Positions 32,000 to 40,554 of a stretch of 64,000 nt of DNA are shown piece by piece (within the stretch, counting starts at the first letter, position 1; each line of letters starts with the position of its first letter). Source of the stretch: Candidatus Dormiibacterota bacterium (GTDB lineage: Bacteria; Chloroflexota; Dormibacteria; Aeolococcales; Aeolococcaceae). The stretch spans positions 19,264 to 83,263 of the forward strand of contig JAFARE010000004.1 of NCBI GenBank assembly GCA_019245575.1, given 5' to 3'. The notes beneath the pieces are model-generated. The model made no database searches. It had not been told where the DNA came from and was given only the letters and a program-made list of their open reading frames with translations. A program made the position numbers and the translations under genes.

Positions 32000-33375
32000 G
32001 CCGCGGCGGCGGGGGTGACGTGCAGCTGCCACGCGGTTGCCGCATCGACACGGCCGCGCACCAGCGAGCCGGCGCCGGCGGCGCGCGGCGGCAGCCACGC
32101 AACCTTGTTCTCTCGCGTGCGGCCGAAGCAGCGCCCATCGGCAGCGGCGCCCTCCACGAGGACCTCGACCTCCGTGCCGACGTACCCCGCGTTGATGCGC
32201 GCGGCGATGTCGCGCTGCACCGCGAGCAGATGGTTGAGGCGGCGCTTCTTCTCAGCAGGCGGCACATCGTCGGCGCGGCGAGCCGCAGCCGTCCCCGGGC
32301 GCACCGAGTACGCGGCAAGGTGGACGGTGTCGAAGCGGATGTCGCGCAGCATTGCTTCCGAAGCGGCGAACTCCGCGTCCGTTTCGCCGCAGAAGCCGAC
32401 GATGACGTCGGTGCTCACCGCCAGGCGCGGCCGCACCGTGGCGCGCGCGGCGTCGATCTTGGCGCGGTACTCCTCCACGGTGTAGAGCCGGCGCATGCGG
32501 CGCAGCAGCGAGTCGTGGCCCGCCTGCACCGGCAGGTGCAGCTGCTCGCAGACGGTCGGCAGTCCCGCCATCGCCTCGAACAGGGCGGGCACCGCGTTGC
32601 GCGGGTGCGAGGTGAGGAAGCGCAGCCGCCACAGGCCCGTCACTGAGTCCACAGCGGCGAGCAGCTCCGGCAGGCGCCCGCCGGAATCCGGGTCGCGATA
32701 CGAGTTGACGTTCTGCCCCAGGAGCGTGACGTCGCGCACACCACGAGCGACCAGCCGCTCGACGTGCTTCACCACCTCGTGCACCGGCCGGCTCTGCTCG
32801 CGCCCGCGCACGAATGGCACGATGCAGTACGTGCACATCTCGTTGCAGCCACCCATGACCGGAACGTAGGCGCACAACCGGTCGGACGCCGGCAGCGGCA
32901 TCGGGCCGTCGAGGTCGATCGCGTGCAGCGCCTGGAGCTTGGCCATGAAGCCGTCGGGCTCGCGCACGTCGAACACGTAGTCCAGCTCGGGCAGCTGGTC
33001 GAGGATCGCTTCGCCGTGCTCCACAGCCATGCAGCCGGTGAGTGCGATGGCCCTGCCCGGCTGCTCGCGCTTCCAGGGAATCAGCTCGCGGAACTTGCCG
33101 AACACCTTCTGCTCCGCATTGGCCCGCACCGTGCACGTGATCAGCACTGCCAGGTCGGCCTGCTCCAGCGGCACCTCCGGCACAAACCCGATGTCCGCGA
33201 ACTGCTCGGCCAGCCCCTCGCGGTCGGCATCGTTCATCTGGCACCCGATGTGCCACAGGTGCACGCGCGGCGCCCTGCCCAGCACCGGCACGATGGGCTG
33301 CCGCCTCGCGCGCGCGGCCATCGTCAGCGGCATGAACCCTCGCGCCGCGTCGCTCAACACCGGCATCTGGCTCAT
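31996..33375 (-). CDS. miaB: tRNA-2-methylthio-N6-dimethylallyladenosine synthase MiaB
   Basis: 459 residues. It methylthiolates i6A37 made by MiaA, using radical SAM chemistry and two Fe-S clusters. The N-terminal UPF0004 domain has its three Cys (WHIGCQMND, LITCTVRANA, ALTGCMAVEH), the radical SAM motif is GCNEMCTYCIVPFVRGRE, and the TRAM domain closes the protein (GTEVEVLVEGAA to GSLVRGRVDAATAWQL). The first 30 residues are an unusual extension. It is the first gene of the miaB-mutS-mutL-miaA unit, in which all three junctions are GTGA overlaps. Confidence 0.96.
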   Translation of the reverse strand: MSQMPVLSDAARGFMPLTMAARARRQPIVPVLGRAPRVHLWHIGCQMNDADREGLAEQFADIGFVPEVPLEQADLAVLITCTVRANAEQKVFGKFRELIPWKREQPGRAIALTGCMAVEHGEAILDQLPELDYVFDVREPDGFMAKLQALHAIDLDGPMPLPASDRLCAYVPVMGGCNEMCTYCIVPFVRGREQSRPVHEVVKHVERLVARGVRDVTLLGQNVNSYRDPDSGGRLPELLAAVDSVTGLWRLRFLTSHPRNAVPALFEAMAGLPTVCEQLHLPVQAGHDSLLRRMRRLYTVEEYRAKIDAARATVRPRLAVSTDVIVGFCGETDAEFAASEAMLRDIRFDTVHLAAYSVRPGTAAARRADDVPPAEKKRRLNHLLAVQRDIAARINAGYVGTEVEVLVEGAAADGRCFGRTRENKVAWLPPRAAGAGSLVRGRVDAATAWQLHVTPAAAA

Positions 33376-33404
33376 CGCCGGAAGCGTACCAGCGGTCCCG
33401 GCGA

Positions 33405-33587
33405 GGGCCCCGGCCGGGTCCTGACGGCGCAGGGAACCCTCGCCGTCCTGCGCAGGATTCCACCCCAGGTCTCCGGATGCGCCCGTGGACTCTCGTGGTC
33501 AGGGGACGCGCGTGACCTTCTGACCTGGGTCCCGGAATCCTGCTCCGGCCGGCGCTGCCCCCTGCTCCGCCACCCGGCAGGGGCCCC
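33405..33587. repeat. Palindromic intergenic repeat, family A, copy 1
   Basis: An element of 183 bases lies between spoVS and miaB. Outer arms at 33405-33419 and 33572-33587 pair (one mismatch); inner arms pair as CAGGATTCC with GGAATCCTG and CCAGGTC with GACCTGG; a small hairpin GCGCAGG / CCTGCGC lies near 33427-33453. The same element, inverted and with matching changes in the arms, is found at 42283-42453. Confidence 0.78.
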
Positions 33588-33602
33588 GCACTGGAGCCGC
33601 TG

Positions 33603-33917
33603 TTATCGGACTTCGACGATGAGCCGGATGCCGGTGCGCTCCTCTCCGTCGATGCTGATGTCGATGAACGACGGGATGCACACCAGGTCGAGGCCGCCGG
33701 GCGCGACGTAGCCGCGCGAGATCGCGATCGCCTTGATCGCCTGGTTGATGGCGCCGGCCCCGATGGCCTGCACCTCGACCTTTGACTGGCTGCGAACCAC
33801 ACCGGCAATGGCGCCGGCCACGGCGACAGGCTTGCTGGTTGCCGAGACTTTGAGGACTTCCAATGGAACAGCGGCCTCAGCAGATGTCTGCGAAAACGAT
33901 TGCGGGGTTGTGGACAT
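33603..33917 (-). CDS. spoVS: SpoVS family protein
   Basis: 104 residues. EVLKVSATSKPVAVAGAIAGVVR, VEVQAIGAGAINQAIKAIAISRGYV and DLVCIPSFIDISIDGEERTGIRLIVE are nearly identical to SpoVS of Bacillus and Thermus, an Alba-fold protein. In Bacillus it affects sporulation and septation, but it is widespread in non-spore-formers, where the role is open. Its place next to rny is conserved from Bacillus. Compared with the usual 86 residues it has an N-terminal Ser/Thr-rich extension of about 17. Confidence 0.94.
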   Translation of the reverse strand: MSTTPQSFSQTSAEAAVPLEVLKVSATSKPVAVAGAIAGVVRSQSKVEVQAIGAGAINQAIKAIAISRGYVAPGGLDLVCIPSFIDISIDGEERTGIRLIVEVR

Positions 33918-34022
33918 TATCCGCCCGGATTGTGCCCCGCCGCCGGTGCCACCACCGCCCGATGCGATGCGATCGTTACGCGGAATTCGATTCAGGCGTC
34001 AGGCACGCCGTCAGGCTGGGCC

Positions 34023-35546
34023 CTACTTGGCGTACTCGACGCTGCGCGTCTCGCGCAGCACCACGACCTTGATCCGGCCGGTGTAGCTGCCCTCGCCGTG
34101 GAGACGCTTGGCGATCTGGCGGGCCATGACCTGGGCCGCGTCGTCGTCGACCTCCTCCGGCCGCACCATCACGCGGAGCTCCTTGCCGGCCTGCACGGCG
34201 AAGCTCCGCTCCACGCCGGCGAAGTCGTTCGCCAGCGCCTCGATGCGCTCCAGCCGCTTGATCGACGCTGCCAGCGACTCGCGCCGGCCACCCACCCGGG
34301 CTGCGCTGATGGCGTCGGCGGTCATCACGATGAAGGCCGCGATCGAGCGCGGTTCCTCGTCGTAGTGGTGAGCCCGGACCGCGTGCACCACCGCCGGCTT
34401 GCGCCCCAGCCGGGTGAGGATCTCGCCGCCGATGATCGCGTGCGAGCCCTCCACGTCGTGCTCCACGGCCTTGCCGATGTCGTGGAAGAGCGCCGCCTCC
34501 TTGGCGACCTGCTCGTCGAAGCCGATCTCCGCGGCGATCATCCCGGCGATGCCAGCCGAGTCGACCGCGTGCGCCAGCACGTTCTGCCCGTATGACGTGC
34601 GGAAGCGCAACGTGCCGAGGAGCCGCGCCAGCTCGGGATGGACGTTGGTGACGCCCACCTCCTGCAGCGCCTGCTCGCCGTGCTGCTTGATCCGCTGCGC
34701 CAGCTCGTTGCGGCTCTTGGTGACCATCTCCTCGATCCGCGCGGGATGGATACGCCCGTCCGCAAAGAGACGCTCGAGGGCGACGCGCGCCACCTCGCGT
34801 CGCACCGGGTCGAAGGCGCTGAGCACCACCGCTTCCGGGGTGTCGTCGACGATGACGTCGACGCCGGTCGCCGCCTCGAGCGCGCGGATGTTGCGGCCCT
34901 CGCGCCCGATGATCCTGCCCTTGAGCTCGTCTGAGGGCAGCTGCACCACCGTGACCGACGCCTCGCCCGTCTCCTCCGACGCCTGGCGCTGCATCGCCGT
35001 GATCAGGATCTCGCGGCTGCGCTCGCCGGCCTCCTCGCGCACCCGGGCCTCGGCCGCGCGGATGCGCTCAGCGATCTCGCCGGTGAGCTCGCCTTCCACG
35101 TCGCGCAGCAGCTCGGCGCGGGCCTCCTCCTGCGAGAGCGAGGCGACGCGCTCCAGCTCTCGCTCGATCGATTCGCGCTCCACCTCGATGGACTGGCGCA
35201 GCTCCTCCAGCTCGGTTTCGCGCCGGCCCAGCCGCTGCTCGTTGGACTCGAGGTCGCGCAGGCGGCGCTCGATCCCCTCCTCGCGCTGGCTGGTGCGCTG
35301 CTCCAGGCGGGCCACCTCCGAGCGCCGCTCGCGGATCTCGCTCTCGACCTCGTCGCGACGCCGGGCGGCCTCCTCCTTAGCAGCGAGCAAGATGGCTTTG
35401 GCGTCCTGCTCGGCCGCCACGCGGGCCTCGTCATGGCGCGTCTGCTCGAGCCTGCCTTCGGTGCGCGACTTCGCGACGGCGTTGCGCGCATACAGCACTG
35501 CGGCCACCGCGAACGCGATTGCAATGACCAGCCCAATCAGGGCCAC
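34023..35546 (-). CDS. rny: Ribonuclease Y
   Basis: 507 residues, GTG start. Endoribonuclease that starts mRNA decay at the membrane. One N-terminal transmembrane helix (ALIGLVIAIAFAVAAVLYA), a long charged coiled coil to about residue 180, a KH domain with LKGRIIGREGRNIRALEAATG, and an HD domain with the metal site ALFHDIGKAVEHDVEGSHAIIG. The C-terminus GSYTGRIKVVVLRETRSVEYAK is that of RNase Y. A leader of about 150 bases with three strong hairpins precedes the start, which suggests control at the RNA level. Confidence 0.97.
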   Translation of the reverse strand: MALIGLVIAIAFAVAAVLYARNAVAKSRTEGRLEQTRHDEARVAAEQDAKAILLAAKEEAARRRDEVESEIRERRSEVARLEQRTSQREEGIERRLRDLESNEQRLGRRETELEELRQSIEVERESIERELERVASLSQEEARAELLRDVEGELTGEIAERIRAAEARVREEAGERSREILITAMQRQASEETGEASVTVVQLPSDELKGRIIGREGRNIRALEAATGVDVIVDDTPEAVVLSAFDPVRREVARVALERLFADGRIHPARIEEMVTKSRNELAQRIKQHGEQALQEVGVTNVHPELARLLGTLRFRTSYGQNVLAHAVDSAGIAGMIAAEIGFDEQVAKEAALFHDIGKAVEHDVEGSHAIIGGEILTRLGRKPAVVHAVRAHHYDEEPRSIAAFIVMTADAISAARVGGRRESLAASIKRLERIEALANDFAGVERSFAVQAGKELRVMVRPEEVDDDAAQVMARQIAKRLHGEGSYTGRIKVVVLRETRSVEYAK

Positions 35547-35709
35547 TATTTCGATGGTGATGGGATGAACTCCGGTCTGGGGCAGGCCGTGCCCCGTGTG
35601 GGCGTCTCGTCCGGACGACAGGGCCGAGAGACGGGACGCACTCGGTCCCGGCTCTCTGCGCGGGCCGGAGCGCCTCCGGTCGGTCGCCGCGCGAGACGCG
35701 CAGATTGTA
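35547..35709 (-). promoter_or_regulatory. Structured leader and promoter of rny
   Basis: TACAAT on the minus strand (35704-35709) is a good -10 element. The transcript would then contain three hairpins: GCGC/GCGC near 35689-35702, CGGAG/CTCCG near 35667-35679, and a two-part stem GAGAG..GGGAC/GTCCC..CTCTC at 35626-35656, before the rny start at 35546. There is no U-tract, so they are not simple terminators. Autoregulation of an RNase by its leader is a known theme, but here it is inference. Confidence 0.45.
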
Positions 35710-35762
35710 CGGGCCGGGGGGCACCCGTGGCGGGCGATGCATCCCTTGAGCCGTTCAGGCCG

Positions 35763-35768
35763 TACGCT
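35763..35768 (+). promoter_or_regulatory. Candidate -10 element of a leaderless MFS gene
   Basis: TACGCT fits TAnnnT and ends 7 bases before the GTG at 35776. It supports that start over the ATG at 35740. Confidence 0.4.
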
Positions 35769-35775
35769 TCACAGA

Positions 35776-37143
35776 GTGAGTGAAGGTGATCAGTCAGTGG
35801 CCGGCGGCGTCGAAACCCTCAAGGTGCCACCGGGGGTTCCGGACGAAGCCCACGACGGCCAGCGGGAGTGGATCGCCGGCCTCGAGGAGGAGCTGCGCAA
35901 GCACCGGCCGGCGGCGCTGACGGCGCTGCTGACCAGCACCGGCCTGCTCCGGGTGGCCTCCGTGGGCACGGCGGTGGCGGTGCAGCTGGACGTCAGCGCG
36001 TTCTCCGGCGACCGGCCGAGCGGGGTGGCCATCGGGCTCGTGGGCGCCTCGCAGGCGATCACGGAGATGCTCTTCGCCCCGTTCATGGCGCGCCTGGCCG
36101 ACCGCTATGGCCGGTCCCGGTTCCTGGTCGGCGGACCGGTCATCGGCGCTGTCGGTGTGCTGCTCGTGGCCCTGGCCACCAACGCAGCGCACGTCGCCGG
36201 CTCGCGGCTGATCGAGGGCATCGGGGCGGCAGCATTCGTGCCGGTGGCGCTGGGCACCATCGCCGCGGCGACGTCGGGAAGCCAGCCGATCCGGGCCCGG
36301 GCGAGCGGGGCGTTCGAGGGCGCGACGCTCGCCGGCTACGCCGGGGGATTCGCGCTGGGCACCTTCCTCTGGCCGTCGCTGCACCGCGTGTCGTTTCTCG
36401 TGCTTGCGGGTCTGTATCTCTGCGCATCACTGATCTGCGCAGTGTGGGTGCGCAACCTGCGCCCGATGCACGTGAGCCCGCTGCGCACCGTGTTGCGCGC
36501 GGTGCTGGGGCCGGGACCGATGCGCAGCTTCATGCCTGCATGGATCGCGTGCTTCGCCCTTCTGGGCGCATTCGTGGCGCACCTGCCCGCCCTCCTGCGG
36601 CACGAGCCCGTGCCGGGGCAGACGCTCATGCACCACTTCGACGCGCGCTTCATCGGCGTGGTGCTGGTCACGTGGGTGGTGCTGTTCCTGGTCGGCATCC
36701 TGCTGTGGACGCCGTACCTCTCGCGGGGTCGCCCCCTCGCCATCATGCGGCGCGCCGTCCCCGGCGCCTGGCTCATCATCGCCGCGCTCGTGGTGATCAA
36801 CCACGTGCCGCTTGCCGCTGCGCCCGCGGCGTTGCCCTTCTTGGCCGCGGGCGTGTTGTGGCTCGCGGGATTCGGTCCCGCGGCCGTGGCGTACCTCGCG
36901 GACTGCACGGAACAGCTGATGGCCGACCGAGCGGCGCTCATGTCCTTCTACACGGTTGCGCTGGCGGGTGGCGGCGCGATCGGCGCCGTCCTCGGCGGCG
37001 TGGCCATCCGCTGGCTGCACGCCGACGGTCTGTTCCTGCTGGGGCTGTTGCTCTCGGCGCTTGCCTTCGGCCTGCTGGCCGTGGTGGCGCGCCGCGAGGG
37101 CGAGGCGGGCGGGCGCAGTGCCGCGGTGGCGCTGGCCGGCTGA
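35776..37143 (+). CDS. Major facilitator superfamily transporter
   Basis: 455 residues from GTG 35776, with twelve hydrophobic segments. The MFS motif A between helices 2 and 3 is visible as MARLADRYGRSRFLVGG, with helix 4-5 signature SRLIEGIGAAAFVPVALGTIAAA. The first 60 residues are soluble and charged, longer than usual. Drug-efflux-like architecture, but the substrate cannot be told. It is the only plus-strand gene between the secreted/lexA region and the Tad genes. It is divergent from rny and convergent with the aldo/keto reductase (15 bases between stops). Confidence 0.87.
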   Translation: MSEGDQSVAGGVETLKVPPGVPDEAHDGQREWIAGLEEELRKHRPAALTALLTSTGLLRVASVGTAVAVQLDVSAFSGDRPSGVAIGLVGASQAITEMLFAPFMARLADRYGRSRFLVGGPVIGAVGVLLVALATNAAHVAGSRLIEGIGAAAFVPVALGTIAAATSGSQPIRARASGAFEGATLAGYAGGFALGTFLWPSLHRVSFLVLAGLYLCASLICAVWVRNLRPMHVSPLRTVLRAVLGPGPMRSFMPAWIACFALLGAFVAHLPALLRHEPVPGQTLMHHFDARFIGVVLVTWVVLFLVGILLWTPYLSRGRPLAIMRRAVPGAWLIIAALVVINHVPLAAAPAALPFLAAGVLWLAGFGPAAVAYLADCTEQLMADRAALMSFYTVALAGGGAIGAVLGGVAIRWLHADGLFLLGLLLSALAFGLLAVVARREGEAGGRSAAVALAG

Positions 37144-37158
37144 TTCAGGCCGGGCGAC

Positions 37159-38130
37159 TCACCAGGCCCACGCCTCTGGCGCGGGACCCGGTCCGGGCCA
37201 GATGGCATCCAGCTCCGCGACGACGTCGTCGGTGAGGTCGAGCGCGAGCGCCTGCAGGCTCGTGTTCAGCTGTTCGATCGTGCGCGGACCGGTGATCGGA
37301 GCGGTCACCGCGGGCTGGCGCAGCAGCCAGGCCAGCCCGACCACAGCGGGGTGTGCGCCAACACGGTTGCAGAGCTCCTCGTAGCGCTGCACCTGGTCGC
37401 GATGCTTCTCGAGGAGGCGCGTCGTGATGTCCGACGCGGAGCGGCCGGTCCGGCTCGGCTTTTGCAAGATGCCGCCCAGCAGGCCGCGCATCAGCGGGCT
37501 CCAGGGGATGATGCCGAGACCGTAGTGCTGAGCTGCGGGGAGCACCTCCTCCTCGGCGTGACGCTCCGCGAGGTTGTACAGGCACTGCTCACTCACCAGG
37601 CCGAGGAAATGACGCACGTGCGCGGTCTCCATCGCCTGCGCGATGTTCCATCCGGCGTGGTTGGAGGAGCCGACGTAGAGCACCTTCCCCTGCTGCACGA
37701 GCGTTTCCATCGCCTGCCAGATCTCGTCCCATGGCGTGTTCCGGTCGACATGGTGCATCTGGTACAGGTCGATGTGGTCGGTCTGCAGGCGGCGCAGCGA
37801 GCCCTCGCACGCGTTGCGGATGTTGCGTGCGGAGAGGAATGTGTCGTTGGGCCAGTCGCTCATCGAGCCGTACACCTTGGTGGCGATGACGACCTTGTCG
37901 CGCCGGCCACCGCCCTTGGCGAACCAGCGGCCGACGATCTGCTCGGTGACGCCCTCGCCCTTCTTCCATCCGTACACGTTGGCGGTGTCGAAGAAGTTGA
38001 GGCCGGCGTCGAGCGCCGCATCCATGATGTCGTGCGAATCCTCTTCGGATGCCTGCGGACCGAAGTTCATCGTGCCCAGGCAGAGACGGCTTACGGACAG
38101 ACCGGAGCGGCCGAGATGCGTGTAGTCCAT
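37159..38130 (-). CDS. Aldo/keto reductase
   Basis: 323 residues, TIM-barrel oxidoreductase using NADPH. Tetrad residues are visible: Asp in NFFDTANVYGWKKGEGVTE, Tyr in the same stretch, Lys in KVVIATKVYG and His in DLYQMHHVDR. WSPLMRGLLGG and ITGPRTIEQLNTSLQAL form the cofactor-binding end. The opening HLGRSGLSVSRLCLGTMNFG is typical of the YhdN/IolS-like group. Substrate unknown. CAGAGT 7 bases before the ATG may be the -10. It separates recX from the rny-spoVS block. Confidence 0.93.
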   Translation of the reverse strand: MDYTHLGRSGLSVSRLCLGTMNFGPQASEEDSHDIMDAALDAGLNFFDTANVYGWKKGEGVTEQIVGRWFAKGGGRRDKVVIATKVYGSMSDWPNDTFLSARNIRNACEGSLRRLQTDHIDLYQMHHVDRNTPWDEIWQAMETLVQQGKVLYVGSSNHAGWNIAQAMETAHVRHFLGLVSEQCLYNLAERHAEEEVLPAAQHYGLGIIPWSPLMRGLLGGILQKPSRTGRSASDITTRLLEKHRDQVQRYEELCNRVGAHPAVVGLAWLLRQPAVTAPITGPRTIEQLNTSLQALALDLTDDVVAELDAIWPGPGPAPEAWAW

Positions 38131-38201
38131 TGCGCCTACTCTGCCACCGACCGGTATCTCGGCGGCTTGGATCAGGAGGAGCCGACGCTGGGGCGGGCTC
38201 G

Positions 38202-38693
38202 CTAGTCGAGGGAGCGCAGCGCGCGCACGATCACGTCGCCGCTGAACCCGCGGCGTTGCAGCGCTGCGCCGATCTTGCGTCGCGTCATTTGGTCGACCTC
38301 GCTGTCGCCGCCTCGCCGCGCCGCCAGCTGGTGAGCCGCGGCAACCGCCGCGTCTTGCTCGTCACCGGCGATTGCCTCTGTGGCAGCTGCGATCGCGTCA
38401 GCGTTCACGCCGCGCGCCCGCAGGTCTGCGACGATCCGCACTCGCCCATGGTTCGAGCGGCGGTGGCGTGCCGCCACCGAGGCGGCGAGCTTTGCGTCAT
38501 CGACATAACCGAGCTCACGGCAGCGCTCCACCGCCGCCTGCGCCGCATCGGCTGAATAGCCGCGCTGCTGCAGGCGCCGCTGCAGCCCGTTGGCCGACTG
38601 TGAGGCGCCGCCGAGTATGCGCAGCGCGGTGGCCTCGGCGGCGCTGACGTCGTCCGGGTCGTCGACCTGCGCCGCGGTGGTGCGGCGTCGCAC
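38202..38693 (-). CDS. recX: RecA regulator RecX
   Basis: 163 residues. Three-helix repeats of RecX are recognisable: ALRILGGASQSANGLQRRLQQRGYSADAAQAAVERCRELGYVDDAKLAAS, then HGRVRIVADLRARGVNADAI and KIGAALQRRGFSGDVIVRAL. RecX binds in the groove of the RecA filament and limits its extension. The gene lies 8 bases downstream of recA, the usual coupling. Confidence 0.93.
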   Translation of the reverse strand: MRRRTTAAQVDDPDDVSAAEATALRILGGASQSANGLQRRLQQRGYSADAAQAAVERCRELGYVDDAKLAASVAARHRRSNHGRVRIVADLRARGVNADAIAAATEAIAGDEQDAAVAAAHQLAARRGGDSEVDQMTRRKIGAALQRRGFSGDVIVRALRSLD

Positions 38694-38701
38694 TGATGTA
38701 A

Positions 38702-39748
38702 TCAGCCCACTGGCACGGGGGGTGCCGTGCCGTTCTCCGGCACGGCGACTGCGGGCACGGCTTCGGGCAGCGAGGCGATGCGCACCTTGGACGCCACCTC
38801 CTCGAGCAGTTCCGGGTTCTGGCGCAGGAAGTCGCGCACGTTCTCGCGGCCCTGACCGAGGCGCATGTCGCCGTAGGAGAACCAGGCGCCGCTCTTGTCG
38901 ATGACGCGCGCGTCGATGGCCATGTCGAGCACACTGCCCGCGTACGAGATGCCCTCGTTGTAGAGGATGTCGAACTCCGCGGCGCGGAACGGCGGCGCCA
39001 CCTTGTTCTTGACCACCTTCACCTTGACGCGGCTGCCGATGACGTCGAGGCCCTGCTTGATCGAGTCGATCTTGCGGATGTCCATGCGCACCGATGCGTA
39101 GAACTTCAGCGCGCGGCCGCCGGTCGTGACCTCGGGGTTGCCGAACATCACGCCCACCTTCTCGCGCAGCTGGTTGATGAAGATGACCGAGGTGTGGGAG
39201 CGGCTGATCGCCGCGGTCAGCTTGCGCATGGCCTGCGACATGAGCCGCGCCTGCAGTCCGACGTGGGTGTCGCCCATCTCGCCGTCGATCTCCGCCTTGG
39301 GCACGAGCGCCGCCACGGAGTCGATCACGATGACGTCGACGGCTCCGCTGCGCACCAGCACCTCGACGATCTCCAGCGCCTGCTCGCCCGTGTCCGGTTG
39401 CGAGATGAGGAGCTCCTCGGTGCGCACCCCGATGCGCGCCGCGTACTGGGGGTCCAGCGCGTGCTCGGCGTCGATGAAGGCGGCCACGCCGCCCTTCCGC
39501 TGCGCCTCGGCGATGACGTGCAGCGTGAGCGTTGTCTTGCCCGACGACTCCGGGCCGTACACCTCGATGATCCGGCCGCGGGGCACGCCGCCCACACCGA
39601 GCGCGATGTCGAGCGTCAGGGCGCCCGTGGGGATCACCTCGACGCGCTGTGTCTGCGCTTCACCCAGCCGCATGATCGCCCCCTTGCCGTGCGCGCGTTC
39701 GATCTGGCCGAGGGCTGTCTGCAAGGCGCGATCGCGTTCTGTTGCCAC
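38702..39748 (-). CDS. recA: Recombinase RecA
   Basis: 348 residues from a GTG preceded by GGGGTGA. Strand exchange and SOS co-protease. [20 protein letters not shown] is Walker [25 protein letters not shown]alker B and the following loop, [38 protein letters not shown] covers loop L2 and the signature. The C-terminal tail is short and hydrophobic rather than strongly acidic. A longer frame upstream has no RecA character. Promoter at 39810-39838; a LexA-box-like site lies farther up at 39941-39954. Confidence 0.98.
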   Translation of the reverse strand: MATERDRALQTALGQIERAHGKGAIMRLGEAQTQRVEVIPTGALTLDIALGVGGVPRGRIIEVYGPESSGKTTLTLHVIAEAQRKGGVAAFIDAEHALDPQYAARIGVRTEELLISQPDTGEQALEIVEVLVRSGAVDVIVIDSVAALVPKAEIDGEMGDTHVGLQARLMSQAMRKLTAAISRSHTSVIFINQLREKVGVMFGNPEVTTGGRALKFYASVRMDIRKIDSIKQGLDVIGSRVKVKVVKNKVAPPFRAAEFDILYNEGISYAGSVLDMAIDARVIDKSGAWFSYGDMRLGQGRENVRDFLRQNPELLEEVASKVRIASLPEAVPAVAVPENGTAPPVPVG

Positions 39749-39809
39749 CGGCTCACCCCTTTCTTTCAGCGGCGACGCTCGCCGGCCGACCACTTCTACG
39801 TCGTGTTCC

Positions 39810-39838
39810 AAGGTACGACTTTCTAGTGTGTTTGTCAA
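39810..39838 (-). promoter_or_regulatory. Candidate sigma-70 type promoter of recA
   Basis: On the minus strand TTGACA (39838-39833) and TACCTT (39815-39810) are spaced by 17 bases, giving a leader of about 55 bases to the GTG at 39748. The -35 is perfect, the -10 matches three of six bases. Confidence 0.5.
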
Positions 39839-39940
39839 CGCTGTACTCCTCTGCCGGCGCACTCGGGCGGCCTGCCGTGACTGACGTGGAAGGAACTGGC
39901 GGCCCCGCTGCGGGCGGAGCATTCCGGGTTCGGCCTGGGG

Positions 39941-39954
39941 CGAACATATGTACT
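39941..39954. promoter_or_regulatory. LexA-box-like site upstream of recA
   Basis: CGAACATATGTACT matches CGAACATATGTTCG at 11-12 of 14 positions. It lies in the 278-base gap between cinA and recA, about 100 bases before the TTGACA element, so either a second promoter lies here or repression works at a distance. The rest of the gap shows no gene. Confidence 0.5.
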
Positions 39955-40026
39955 GTATCCGGGGCGGGGCCGGATGGCAACTGGTTGCGGCCGGACAGTG
40001 TGCCCGCGGGGTGCATCAAGCTCCAA

Positions 40027-40554
40027 TCATCCGCCAGCGCCCGGCCCGCTCCGCGCCGCATCGTGGATGAGGCGAAGCGCCACGCGGACCGCATTGGCCC
40101 GGTTCTCCTCGCGGCCGCGGTCGCCATCGATGCGCTCGACCCGCGTGCCGTTTGCGCCGGCGACCGCCACGAACACGAGCCCAGCCGGCTTGCCCCCCTC
40201 CGCCGCCCCGGGGCCGGCCACACCGGTGATGCCGACGCCCAGCGCGGCTCCCAGCCGGGTGCGCGCGCCAGCCGCCATCTGCTCCGCAACCTCTGCGCTC
40301 ACCGCGCCGCACGTTTCCAGCGTCGCCGGATCCACGCCGAGCTGTGCAACCTTGACCGCGTTGTCGTAGGCGATGACACCGCCGCGCACGTACTCGGACG
40401 AGCCCGGGACAGATGTGAGCGCAGCGCCCAGCAGCCCGCCGGTGCAGGACTCCGCAACCGCCGCCGAGAGCCCGGCCGCGCGCAACGCCTCGCCGGCCGC
40501 GCGCGACTCCGGGAACGCCTCGGCAAGCAGCGGCGCAGCCGGCTCCTCGCTCAC
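40027..40554 (-). CDS. pncC: Nicotinamide-nucleotide amidohydrolase PncC (CinA C-terminal domain only)
   Basis: 175 residues, GTG start overlapping the pgsA stop (GTGA). It deamidates NMN to nicotinate mononucleotide in pyridine nucleotide salvage. AVAESCTGGLLGAALTSVPGSS carries the catalytic Ser, VIAYDNAVKVAQLGV, CGAVSAEVAEQMAAGA and GVGITGVAGPGAAEGGKPAGLVFVAV complete the family pattern. The N-terminal MoCF/COG1058 domain of full CinA is absent. In Bacillus cinA is next to recA in the same order. Confidence 0.93.
   Translation of the reverse strand: MSEEPAAPLLAEAFPESRAAGEALRAAGLSAAVAESCTGGLLGAALTSVPGSSEYVRGGVIAYDNAVKVAQLGVDPATLETCGAVSAEVAEQMAAGARTRLGAALGVGITGVAGPGAAEGGKPAGLVFVAVAGANGTRVERIDGDRGREENRANAVRVALRLIHDAARSGPGAGG

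Noticed and set aside
33376..33602. Rho-independent terminator after spoVS
   Set aside because: The palindromes there belong to repeat A, lack a U-tract and recur inverted at 42283-42453.
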